From Streptococcus suis 10581 (GTDB lineage: Bacteria > Bacillota > Bacilli > Lactobacillales > Streptococcaceae), in the NCBI GenBank assembly GCA_000440235.1, contig ALKQ01000017.1:1-64000 (forward strand): a DNA stretch of 64,000 bases, given 5' to 3'. The stretch's first letter is position 1. Every line of letters starts with the position of its first letter. The notes beneath the pieces were generated by a model that worked only from the letters and a program-made list of their open reading frames with translations, was not told the DNA's origin and made no database searches. The position numbers and the translations under genes were made by a program. Positions 17,692 to 25,511 of this stretch are shown one piece after another.

Positions 17692-17814
17692 AAAATTCTC
17701 CTTCAGAATAAGAATATGGATACTCGACAGAACAATCTACGGATTCCTGTCAAAGAACCACAACGCCCCATTATACCATAAGTTGAACTATCTCGCATGG
17801 GTGACGACAAGCAA

Positions 17815-17842
17815 AAGAGCAAGGCTTTTCTACCTCACTCTT
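17815..17842 (-). terminator. Terminator after the 553-residue membrane protein gene
   Basis: AAGAGTGAGG and CCTTGCTCTT on the minus strand pair around an 8-nt loop, followed by TTGCTT. It sits 9 nt past the stop at 17851. Confidence 0.65.
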
Positions 17843-17850
17843 TCTTATGA

Positions 17851-19512
17851 TTATTCTGGATTAACCTTAAAGTTTTTAAGATAATTTTTCTTATCTAACT
17901 GACCGCTAAAGTGATCTCCTACTTTGATAAATGGTAATCGATCTGTACTATCTTCCGTTGCTTTGACTTTATAAATCTTGCCCTCAGACTCAATATAGTA
18001 GATTGTCGCACCGCCAATTATTTGACTCGCTAAAGCTTCTACTTTTCCACTGATAACCTCAGTCTGTTCACCAACTTCTCCATTTTCAGTCACCGTCAAT
18101 CCTGAAAGGCTAGAAGCATCCGTTCCTGTGACTTGAGAAATTAAGAGCGCAATATCGTTATTAACAGTAACCTGTTGATAATCTTCGGCATCAACAAGAG
18201 CATATGATTTAACCAAGCCGGCATCATCTTTCAAGGATACTAGATAGTAGGCTGTATCTGCCAACTTAACTAGGCTTGGAGCAGTGGCTTTATAGCCTTT
18301 TTCCTGCACTTCGCCTTCTGCGGACTCTTGCGCTGCTGTTTCAGTCGCCGAAGCCAATTTGTAGTTGGTAATTTCACGAGTTCTCATATTGACAAGAATG
18401 AATCCAAGGTTGGATGAATCAGCAGTTGCTGAGGTGATACCTGTGTAGAGATAAATATCTGAGCCGATAGAAATATAATTATAGCTGTCTGTTGTATTTT
18501 TCACACCAGTTTGACTGAAAATGGTATTCCAGAAACCATTTTGATAAGTATAGTGGTCATCTACACGGCTGATAACATTGTTTGCCGAATAAACACGGTC
18601 TACCCACTCTGGAATATCTTCCAGACTATACTTCTTACTTTCCCCTGTTACTGCATCCAATACAATAGCACCAATCGGATCATTTGATGAAAGTCCAAAT
18701 TTTGGCTCGTAAATCGTTGCAATATAATATGGATTTCCTTGGTCATCCACTTCGAAGGATGGTTTCCCAAAAATAGTTGTCGGGTATTGCAGGCGAAGAT
18801 GACGTAAGGTATCATTCAGCAAAAATTCGGAATCTGAATAGTGCATGGCTTTGCTCAACTTGGCAAGTTCTGCCTTCCCTGTTGTCTGATTAACCTTCAC
18901 GTAGTAACCAATCCCATCTTGATGGTTGCTCAGCCATTTCCAAAAAGACTTATACTCCAAGGGAGATACACGGAAAGGTTGCTGACCGATAGTAATCTGG
19001 CGATAATCATCCGAAATGCCAAACTGGGAGACCTTGTCAATGGTCCCTAGATAAGTATCACCGATTTTTTCGGCTGAGGCGCGATCTAGGAGGGCCAATT
19101 TGGATACGTCTGTTTCAGGAAAATCTGCTTTAAAATCCGCATCCTTAACGCTTATGACAGCAGCGTAATCCTTAGCACGAAATACACGTGAGTTAATAAG
19201 CCCCAGCCCCAACAAACCCAGGACAACCAATACCCAAATTCGTCCCAACCATTTTAAGTAAGCTGGTAGTTGCGAGGTTTTAATCTGATAGGTATCTACT
19301 TGTCTCTGACGACCGGAAATCTTGGTCACCTTTTGAAAAGCACCTTTGGAGCTGAACATGGAAAGTATGAGCCAAACCAATCCGACAGATTGAAGGAAAA
19401 ATATCCAGAAGTCCACACTCAAAATATTTAAAGCAGGCAACTGGTACCAGTAGTAGATTAGCATTTCCAAAACTAGGGCTAACCAGGCAAAAACAAATAA
19501 TTTTCTTTTCAT
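17851..19512 (-). CDS. Membrane-anchored protein with large extracytoplasmic domain
   Basis: A 553-residue protein. Three hydrophobic segments lie near residues 5-25, 33-52 and 90-112, followed by about 440 residues that should face outside. The outer part has repeated beta-strand phrases such as GYYVKVNQTTGKAEL, IGAIVLDAVTGESKKYS and GFILVNMRTREITNYKL, each pairing a value with the ligand-like T-G turn. This suggests a PepSY-like or beta-propeller arrangement (inference). The C-terminus from about residue 470 resembles an OB-like domain (GKVEALASQIIGGATIYYIES). I do not recognise a named family. It is divergent from exoA, with an extended -10 TGATACAAT upstream. Confidence 0.65.
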   Translation of the reverse strand: MKRKLFVFAWLALVLEMLIYYWYQLPALNILSVDFWIFFLQSVGLVWLILSMFSSKGAFQKVTKISGRQRQVDTYQIKTSQLPAYLKWLGRIWVLVVLGLLGLGLINSRVFRAKDYAAVISVKDADFKADFPETDVSKLALLDRASAEKIGDTYLGTIDKVSQFGISDDYRQITIGQQPFRVSPLEYKSFWKWLSNHQDGIGYYVKVNQTTGKAELAKLSKAMHYSDSEFLLNDTLRHLRLQYPTTIFGKPSFEVDDQGNPYYIATIYEPKFGLSSNDPIGAIVLDAVTGESKKYSLEDIPEWVDRVYSANNVISRVDDHYTYQNGFWNTIFSQTGVKNTTDSYNYISIGSDIYLYTGITSATADSSNLGFILVNMRTREITNYKLASATETAAQESAEGEVQEKGYKATAPSLVKLADTAYYLVSLKDDAGLVKSYALVDAEDYQQVTVNNDIALLISQVTGTDASSLSGLTVTENGEVGEQTEVISGKVEALASQIIGGATIYYIESEGKIYKVKATEDSTDRLPFIKVGDHFSGQLDKKNYLKNFKVNPE

Positions 19513-19626
19513 AATAACCTCCTTGACACCGATTTATTAGTTCTATTGTATCACAATTTTAATGTTATAATACAAGAATTATAAAAATTTTTTCAAGTTT
19601 CCATATTCGCCTGCAACTTTTATTTT

Positions 19627-19635
19627 TGGTATAAT
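19627..19635 (+). promoter_or_regulatory. Extended -10 promoter of exoA
   Basis: TGGTATAAT ends 32 nt before the exoA ATG, with the ribosome site AAAGGAAA in between. No good -35 is seen at 17 nt, as expected for an extended -10 promoter. Confidence 0.6.
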
Positions 19636-19667
19636 GTAAAACAGTAACAGACTAGAAAAGGAAAATT

Positions 19668-20495
19668 ATGAAACTCATTTCTTGGAACATTGATTCTCTT
19701 AACGCTGCATTGACTGCAGAATCCCCACGCGCCCTCCTATCTCGCGCCGTAATTGACACGCTCGTTGCTGAAGATGCCGACATTATCGCCATTCAGGAAA
19801 CAAAATTGTCAGATAAGGGACCGACTAAAAAGCATCTAGAAATTTTGGAAAGCTACTTCCCTGGATATGCCAATACCTGGCGTTCATCTGTAGAACCAGC
19901 TCGCAAAGGCTATGCTGGTACGCTCTTCCTCTACAAAAACCATCTAACTCCAACCATTACCTTCCCTGAGATTGGTGCTCCAACAACCATGGATTCTGAA
20001 GGGCGCATCATCACGCTGGAATTTGATGACTTCTATGTCACACAAGTTTATACGCCAAATGCTGGTGATGGCTTGAAACGGCTTGCTGACCGCCAAATCT
20101 GGGATGTGCAGTATGCTGAATACCTATCACAGCTTGACAGCCAAAAGCCTGTCTTAGCCACAGGTGACTACAACGTTGCCCACAAGGAGATCGACCTGGC
20201 TAACCCAGCCAGCAACCGTCAATCTCCAGGATTTACAGATGAAGAACGTGAAGGATTTACAAACTTGCTAGCCAAGGGTTTCACTGATACCTTCCGCCAC
20301 TTGCATGGGGATGTCCTCAACGCCTATACTTGGTGGGCTCAACGTAGCCGTACCAGCAAAATCAACAACACAGGCTGGAGAATTGATTACTGGCTTGTCA
20401 GCGACCGCATCGCCGACAAAGTAAGTAAGTCAGATATGATTGACTCCGGTGCTCGTCAGGACCATACACCGATTGTGATGGAAATTGAGCTATAA
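19668..20495 (+). CDS. exoA: Exodeoxyribonuclease III / AP endonuclease ExoA
   Basis: A 275-residue exonuclease-endonuclease-phosphatase fold enzyme that cuts DNA at abasic sites in base excision repair. Visible catalytic residues: LISWNIDSLNA at the start, IQETKLSD (metal-binding Glu), TGDYNVAHKEIDLANP (Asp and Asn), NNTGWRIDYWLVS and the closing DHTPIVMEIEL (catalytic Asp-His). Length matches streptococcal ExoA. Transcribed alone on the plus strand and ended by a bidirectional terminator shared with the sortase operon. Confidence 0.96.
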   Translation: MKLISWNIDSLNAALTAESPRALLSRAVIDTLVAEDADIIAIQETKLSDKGPTKKHLEILESYFPGYANTWRSSVEPARKGYAGTLFLYKNHLTPTITFPEIGAPTTMDSEGRIITLEFDDFYVTQVYTPNAGDGLKRLADRQIWDVQYAEYLSQLDSQKPVLATGDYNVAHKEIDLANPASNRQSPGFTDEEREGFTNLLAKGFTDTFRHLHGDVLNAYTWWAQRSRTSKINNTGWRIDYWLVSDRIADKVSKSDMIDSGARQDHTPIVMEIEL

Positions 20496-20511
20496 TAATA
20501 CAGTTCACCAA

Positions 20512-20560
20512 AAAAAGACTTAGAACAGCCATCAGAAACGGTGGTTCTCTAAGTCTTTTT
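20512..20560. terminator. Bidirectional terminator, exoA / sortase operon
   Basis: AAAAAGACTTAG pairs with CTAAGTCTTTTT, with a further inner stem CATC/GGTG. T-runs occur in both directions between the convergent genes. Confidence 0.9.
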
Positions 20561-20584
20561 TCTTTTATTCCTGTTACACTATAC

Positions 20585-21433
20585 CTATCGTACTTTAGCA
20601 ACTCGACATTCTCTCACAAGTCTGCCCAACTTGTAGGCAAGATAGACAAACAAGAACCAGCCAAAAAGGGTCAGATAGGCGATGAAGCTTACACCTTTCT
20701 TGCGATAAGATTCCAGCACTGCTTGACTAGACTGTGTTTTTTCTTCTGAAGCTGCTACCTGCTCGCTACTATCATGATGGCGATAGGCATTGACCAAAAG
20801 ACGATAATCAAAGGGCGGAACCAATGGATCACAGGTCAACAGGGTCAAGACATCCTGTTTTTCAATCGGAAGCAATTTTTGCCAATCGGTTGCCTTGATG
20901 ATTTCTGTATTTTTGACCCGATAGGTGACTACTTTTTCACCAATTTCAACAAAAATCTCATCGCCTTCACGCATTTCATTCAATCGGAAAAAACGCAAAT
21001 CCGTGTACCAGCTTCTATGACCAGCCAGTACACTACGACGACCCAGACCTCCGAAAGGCAAGTCCGTTCCTGACACCACCGCTACCCCCTGATCAAGATG
21101 GGAATCACTGGCTCCCACCCGAATAGGTTGGCGGATTTCAAGACTAGGAATACTTACATAGCCGATGATGGTATCTCCAAAATCAGATACGGACTGCTCA
21201 TCTTTCCTAGTCTCAGCAAAGGGATCAACCGTTGCCAGTTGACCACTCCGCACTACTTCCTGATAGTGTTCGATGAGCTCTTCCTCTTTCTTTGAAAAGC
21301 CTGACTCCGACTTTTTATAACTCTGGTAGGCAAAAAATTCCCTCACCTCATGAACTGTCATATTGCTGAACAATAATAAGGGCAACAACAATCCCACTAT
21401 CATCAATAGATAGCCAACAATTTTCAACTTCAT
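20585..21433 (-). CDS. srtD: Class C (pilus) sortase, third of three
   Basis: A 282-residue membrane-anchored transpeptidase. N-terminal span at about residues 5-25; a lid-type DPF at TVDPFAETRKDE; catalytic His in LAGHRSWYTDLRFF; catalytic Cys in TLLTCDPLVPP; Arg in DYRLLVNAYR; C-terminal span near 250-270. It differs from the two upstream sortases in the His region, where AHRGLPKA or AHSGLPKA is replaced by GHRSWYTD, and has P-P-F-D after the Cys. This suggests a different partner pilin (inference). Its start overlaps the preceding sortase stop by 4 nt (ATGA). The symbol follows the S. suis srtBCD cluster by order and is tentative. Confidence 0.88.
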   Translation of the reverse strand: MKLKIVGYLLMIVGLLLPLLLFSNMTVHEVREFFAYQSYKKSESGFSKKEEELIEHYQEVVRSGQLATVDPFAETRKDEQSVSDFGDTIIGYVSIPSLEIRQPIRVGASDSHLDQGVAVVSGTDLPFGGLGRRSVLAGHRSWYTDLRFFRLNEMREGDEIFVEIGEKVVTYRVKNTEIIKATDWQKLLPIEKQDVLTLLTCDPLVPPFDYRLLVNAYRHHDSSEQVAASEEKTQSSQAVLESYRKKGVSFIAYLTLFGWFLFVYLAYKLGRLVRECRVAKVR

Positions 21434-22287
21434 GACCGTCTCCTCCTAGTCGCTTTCCTTCTTTGAAAAAGGAGGTAACTTGCCAATAAGAGAATAAGAA
21501 GAAGGGCAGCTACCAGATAGGATAAAAGCATCCTATCGACAAAGAAACCTGGTTCTTCTTCCTCATGCACCTCTGGAACATAGGGAATCCGATGCCCCCT
21601 GACCAACAAGCGATGGCTATTGACCATATAAGGAGTACAGGTCAAGAGGGTGGCATAGTCCTTCTCTTCTACCACCAACACAGGCTCAAAATCACCAGGT
21701 TCAACAACTAAAATCTGATCTACTTCATAGGCCAAAATCTCAGCAATATTATGAATATAAAATCGATCGCCCAGCTTGAGTTGATCCAAATTGGTAAAGA
21801 GAGAGGCCTTTGGAAGACCACGGTGGGCAGTCAAGACCGTATGGCTATTGGCACCACCGACAGGCAAGGAAGAACCTTCCAAGTGACCAACTCCCTTTTG
21901 TAAGACTTCCTCGGATGTTCCTGCATAGACAGGGATTTTTTCATTTAGTTTCGGAATCTCGACATAGCCGATTTTCTCCTTAACCTCCAACATCCGAGCA
22001 TACTCTGCTAGACCAGCCTTTTCCTCCTCTGAATAGGGATCTTGTAATTTTCTTGGATTCAAGGTCTTATTATAGGCCCTAGCCAATTCGAGACGATTTA
22101 ACACCTCTTGAGTCGGTAGGTCTTTGGCTACCTGATAAAACTCCTGCACTTCCTGATCTGCCTCGTAGCGATAGTAAAGATGTGAACATAAAGGATAGAG
22201 TGTTATAATCAGCCCCGCCAAAAAAATCAAACGCAGGACTAACTTCTTTTGAAGAAAGCGATTAGATTCCAGCAGGTTCTTCATCAT
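21430..22287 (-). CDS. srtC: Class C pilus sortase, second of three
   Basis: A 285-residue pilin polymerase. Short N-terminal tail and transmembrane segment (about residues 15-37); lid motif with DPY in LQDPYSEEEKAG; substrate-groove segment VEIPKLNEKIPVYAGTSEEVLQKGVGHLEGSSLPVGG (here spelled in two parts: VEIPKLNEKIPVYAG and TSEEVLQKGVGHLEG); catalytic His in LTAHRGLPKA; Cys in TLLTCTPYMVN; Arg in HRLLVRGHR; C-terminal membrane anchor and RRKATRRRR tail. It overlaps both neighbouring sortase genes by 4 nt, so the three are translated together. Very similar to the first sortase, hence probably a duplication. Confidence 0.9.
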   Translation of the reverse strand: MMKNLLESNRFLQKKLVLRLIFLAGLIITLYPLCSHLYYRYEADQEVQEFYQVAKDLPTQEVLNRLELARAYNKTLNPRKLQDPYSEEEKAGLAEYARMLEVKEKIGYVEIPKLNEKIPVYAGTSEEVLQKGVGHLEGSSLPVGGANSHTVLTAHRGLPKASLFTNLDQLKLGDRFYIHNIAEILAYEVDQILVVEPGDFEPVLVVEEKDYATLLTCTPYMVNSHRLLVRGHRIPYVPEVHEEEEPGFFVDRMLLSYLVAALLLILLLASYLLFQRRKATRRRRS

Positions 22288-23114
22288 TTCGTCCTCCTCT
22301 TCCTTTTAGTCAAGACAAAAATCAAACCAATGGCAACAAGCATGCCTAAGGCGTATAAAAGATAGCGTATCAAAATTCGTTTCTCTGCCTGATCCGACGC
22401 CTTGCGATGTTCCTCCTCTACATAAGGAATGCGGTGCCCTCGCACCAAAAGTCGATGTGTATTCACCATATAAGGCGTACAAGTCAATAAGGTTACATAA
22501 TCTTGGTTTGGAACGACCAATAATTGAGAAAAATCACTCGGCTCAACTACCAAGATTTGATCCACTTCATAAGCCAATACGTCTCCGATATTGTGAATAT
22601 AAAATTCATCTCCTAGCTTTACACGATGCAAATCGGTAAACAAGCGTGCCTTGGGAAGACCAGAATGAGCCGTCAATACACTATGGGTATCCTGACCGCC
22701 AACAGGTAGGGAAGTCCCCTCTAAATGCCCAATCCCTTTCTGCAAGACCTCCTCTGAAGTCCCAGCATACATAGGAATATCCACTTCAATCTTAGGAATC
22801 TCGACATGTCCTATCCGTTCATGGATTTCCAACATGCGTGCATATTCCGCCCGACCGGCCTCGTGACGAGAACGACTATAGGGATCTTCCGCAAGAACAT
22901 TGTGTAAACTTTCGTTAAAGGCATGAGCTAAATCCAAACGTTGCTTGATTTCAGCTGAGGCTAAGCCTGACTTGGCTTGGTCAAAATCCGTTACAATGTG
23001 CGTCGCCTCATAACGATAGTAGAAATTTGAAATATGGGGGTAGAGTAAAATTCCAAATCCGATTATAAAAATCAAGTAGAAAAAGAGATTATTCTTCTTT
23101 TTCCCTTTTCTCAT
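22284..23114 (-). CDS. srtB: Class C pilus sortase, first of three
   Basis: A 276-residue sortase with an N-terminal membrane span after MRKGKKKNN, lid motif DPY in LAEDPYSRSRHE, catalytic His in LTAHSGLPKA, Cys in TLLTCTPYMVN and Arg in HRLLVRGHR, and a C-terminal span followed by KRKRRTK. The ATG at 23114 follows GGAGGTGA. A promoter is visible about 60-85 nt upstream, so the sortases can be expressed apart from the pilins. In class C systems this enzyme joins pilin subunits through the pilin-motif lysine. The gene letter is assigned by order and is tentative. Confidence 0.9.
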   Translation of the reverse strand: MRKGKKKNNLFFYLIFIIGFGILLYPHISNFYYRYEATHIVTDFDQAKSGLASAEIKQRLDLAHAFNESLHNVLAEDPYSRSRHEAGRAEYARMLEIHERIGHVEIPKIEVDIPMYAGTSEEVLQKGIGHLEGTSLPVGGQDTHSVLTAHSGLPKARLFTDLHRVKLGDEFYIHNIGDVLAYEVDQILVVEPSDFSQLLVVPNQDYVTLLTCTPYMVNTHRLLVRGHRIPYVEEEHRKASDQAEKRILIRYLLYALGMLVAIGLIFVLTKRKRRTK

Positions 23115-23172
23115 TCAACATCACCTCCATGTGCTACAACGTGATACATTGATGAAAAAATAGTTACGCACT

Positions 23173-23201
23173 ATATCATTCCAAGCTAACAAAAATTGCA
23201 A
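23173..23201 (-). promoter_or_regulatory. Likely promoter of the sortase operon
   Basis: Minus strand -35 TTGCAA (23196-23201), 17-nt spacer, -10 TGATAT (23173-23178). The region 23115-23314 holds no gene and nothing else obvious. Confidence 0.5.
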
Positions 23202-23314
23202 CTAAAATAACGCAATTCCTGATCCCTATCGTTTGAAACAGTACGGATGACCATAGAAAATTCTTTAATTCGTCCGTCTCACTCAGTTGCTCTTTGGATG
23301 CTCAACATTCAATT

Positions 23315-24441
23315 CTAGAAATCAGCTTTTGTCGCATCCAATCCTCCGGTCTTCAAACCATCCAAATCTTCCTGACTTAGTCCTGTCAGTTCCTTTATCA
23401 GCTCATCCGCAAAATGCTTTGCTAACATCTGACGAGCAACCTTGAGCTGACCATCCAGCATACCTTCTGCTCGACCTTTTTGAATGCCCTTTTGAATACC
23501 TTTTTGAAGTCCTTGAGCCATACCCTCTTCCTGACCACGCTTTCTACCTAGTATGAAAGAAGTCTCCAATTCACCAAAATGATTGGCTGCACTATAGGCT
23601 AGTTGATTAATCATCTTCCTTTCCTCCTCTGTCCATGTATTTCTATCCAGCAGGTGTTCGGCCCTACTGATAGCGTCTGTTTGTTGCTGGCTAAATTCAC
23701 GATTGGCAAAAAATTCCATCCACAAGCGTTGGTTCGTAGCCAATTTTCCCTCACTCAGCTTGTTCAATTCAATAATGAGGCTGGGCAAAAAGTCCAAAGC
23801 CACTTCTCAGAGTTCGTGTCAACATCTCAGCGCAGTGGTTGATTGGCAGATTTGCTCGTGTTTCACACTCCAAATCTGACCTAATCAACTGTGCGGGGGT
23901 GGGAAGACGAACTCTTTTTTGACTAGTTGAGTTCTTTCCCACTCCCTCTTCATCTCCCCTTGCTCTCCAAACGGAATTTCCAACACCTGTCCATTTTCCT
24001 CAGCCGTCAAGACAAAGGAATGAATGGGTGCTTGTCATCAAAATACTGGGTGGCGACCAAGGCGATGGAATAAACTGGTGAAATCTTGTCGTACATGTCA
24101 TGGGTTCGTTTGACCTTGTCACGAACATTGGGCAAATCCTTGACCAAGTGCTGACAAGAGTAAGTCCAGAGACGTTTGATAAAGCTGTGTTGGTGAACCA
24201 CCTGAATTTCAATGATAACCTGAGTCCCGTCGTCCAATCTTGCTAAAACATCCACCGTGGTGCTAAAATAGCCCTCCCGTTCTTTCTTCAAATCGGCAAG
24301 GGTGCCATTTAAAATCTGGACAGACTTGGGACGAAAGCCCAGAAAGGTCTCAATGAAATCAATGGTAATCTCGTGGTCATTAAATATCTTTTTTGCCACG
24401 ATATCAATCATGGGATTGATGCTATGTCGAAATTTTGTCAA
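23315..24441 (-). pseudogene. Broken PD-(D/E)XK nuclease-family transposase (Rpn-like)
   Basis: Two parts of one gene. The first starts at 24441 (MTKFRHSINPMID..., with TVDVLARLDDGTQVIIEIQV, the D...E-x-Q catalytic pattern) and loses frame near 24025 at a CCC run. One base off, the frame reads IHSFVLTAEENGQVLEIP and continues to about 23935. An intergenic repeat of about 140 bp then interrupts it. The remainder resumes at 23803 (DFLPSLIIELNKLSEG) and ends with a helical tail containing tandem KGIQKGIQKG repeats, typical of Rpn/PDDEXK transposases. Such genes are common mobile passengers in streptococci. At least two lesions make it a pseudogene. Confidence 0.85.
23805..23947 (-). repeat. Intergenic repeat element inside the PDDEXK pseudogene
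   Basis: On the minus strand this stretch starts with GGAGTGGGAAAGAACTCA and has GAGTTCGTCT, CAGATTTGGAGT and CAATCAACCACTG-C-GCTGAGATG, ending with ACGAACTCTGAGAAG. The same blocks occur in the same order at 38389-38703 (plus strand). It is a dispersed non-coding element of this genome, here a short version without the inner hairpins. Confidence 0.8.
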
Positions 24442-24561
24442 TTGTGTTCCTCCGATAAATAGAATTTAAGAATAATCTCAATCTATTAATTCGAAGTTCC
24501 TAGTAATATTATAGCATCTTGAAGGATATTTTTCCAGAGACACTCGGTGTTTTCAAGGAAA

Positions 24562-24598
24562 AATACACCTGCTGACACTTAATTCAAGCAGGTGTATT
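24562..24598 (-). terminator. Terminator of the pilin operon
   Basis: AATACACCTGCT (24562-24573) and AGCAGGTGTATT (24587-24598) form a perfect 12-bp stem; on the minus strand TTTTT follows. It separates the three pilin genes from the transposase remnant and the sortases. Confidence 0.9.
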
Positions 24599-24624
24599 CT
24601 GTCAACACTAGGACCAAAGGCAGA

Positions 24625-25488
24625 CTAAGTCTTTTCCCCTTTCTTGTATGTGACCAAACGATAGCCCAAGAGGAAAAGCAAGACTCCGATGTAAACGACC
24701 GTCACCAGCACTGCATTTCCGGTATATGGGATTTCAATACCGGGAGGTGTGACGGGTTTATTCTTGATTTTAACAATTTCAGACACATGTGAATCCGAAG
24801 TGATTTCAAAAGGAATTGTATCTTGGGCTAGAATATAGCCTGCAGGAGCCTTGACCTCTTTCAGATAATAAGTACCATAGGGAAGAGGTCCTACAACAAA
24901 CTGACCGTTTGCTCCAGAAGTAACATGATAGGGAAAGCCGTCGACTATCACTTCCTTCAATTCTCCGTTCACTTCCTCAAGAACTACAAACTCTGCACCA
25001 GATAAGGGGGCAGTACTTGTAGATACCTTTAGAAATGGCTTACTTCCTTTTTCTTTGCTAGGCCTTCTTACCTTAGCCTCAATCCGCGCAACACTGCCGT
25101 CAACTTTCATCAAGAATGGGACAACCTCGAGACTCGTAGGAGTTCCTACTTGTCGGACATAATACCACCCTTTCGTCAAGCCCTGAAAAGTGGCCTGACC
25201 TTCTGAAGTGAGAGCCAGTGAGGAAATTGGCTCTCCATAGAGTTGGTTTAGCTCGGACCGACTTTTTTGATATAAAGTATCTGCCAACTGTTCAGAAGAG
25301 GTTGGCTCTTCTGCAGCGATATACCAAGCCTCCAAGCCTGTCGAAACTTGACTGGCATCTATCCCATCAGGAAGCGGAATATGAACCTGAACATCAAAGG
25401 AATCTTGTGCTTGAAGTGAAAGCGAGGGCAGTGACAATACACAAATAATAGCTATGAAACAACATACTAGCTGTCTGATTCGTCTCAT
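24625..25488 (-). CDS. Accessory (probably basal) pilin with IPYTG sorting signal
   Basis: A 287-residue cell-wall protein. Signal peptide with hydrophobic core VCCFIAIICVLSLPSLSLQA; middle part with WYYVRQVGTPTSLEVVPFLMKVDG; a Cna-B/SpaA-type domain (about residues 150-235) ending in the E-box YYLKEVKAPAGY; C-terminal sorting signal IPYTG, hydrophobic span and YKKGEKT tail. Size and place next to the backbone pilin suggest a base subunit or cell-wall anchor (inference). Only 23 nt separate it from the backbone pilin stop, and it ends the pilin transcript. Confidence 0.88.
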   Translation of the reverse strand: MRRIRQLVCCFIAIICVLSLPSLSLQAQDSFDVQVHIPLPDGIDASQVSTGLEAWYIAAEEPTSSEQLADTLYQKSRSELNQLYGEPISSLALTSEGQATFQGLTKGWYYVRQVGTPTSLEVVPFLMKVDGSVARIEAKVRRPSKEKGSKPFLKVSTSTAPLSGAEFVVLEEVNGELKEVIVDGFPYHVTSGANGQFVVGPLPYGTYYLKEVKAPAGYILAQDTIPFEITSDSHVSEIVKIKNKPVTPPGIEIPYTGNAVLVTVVYIGVLLFLLGYRLVTYKKGEKT

Positions 25489-25511
25489 CTGTCCCTCCTT
25501 TTCAACGGATA

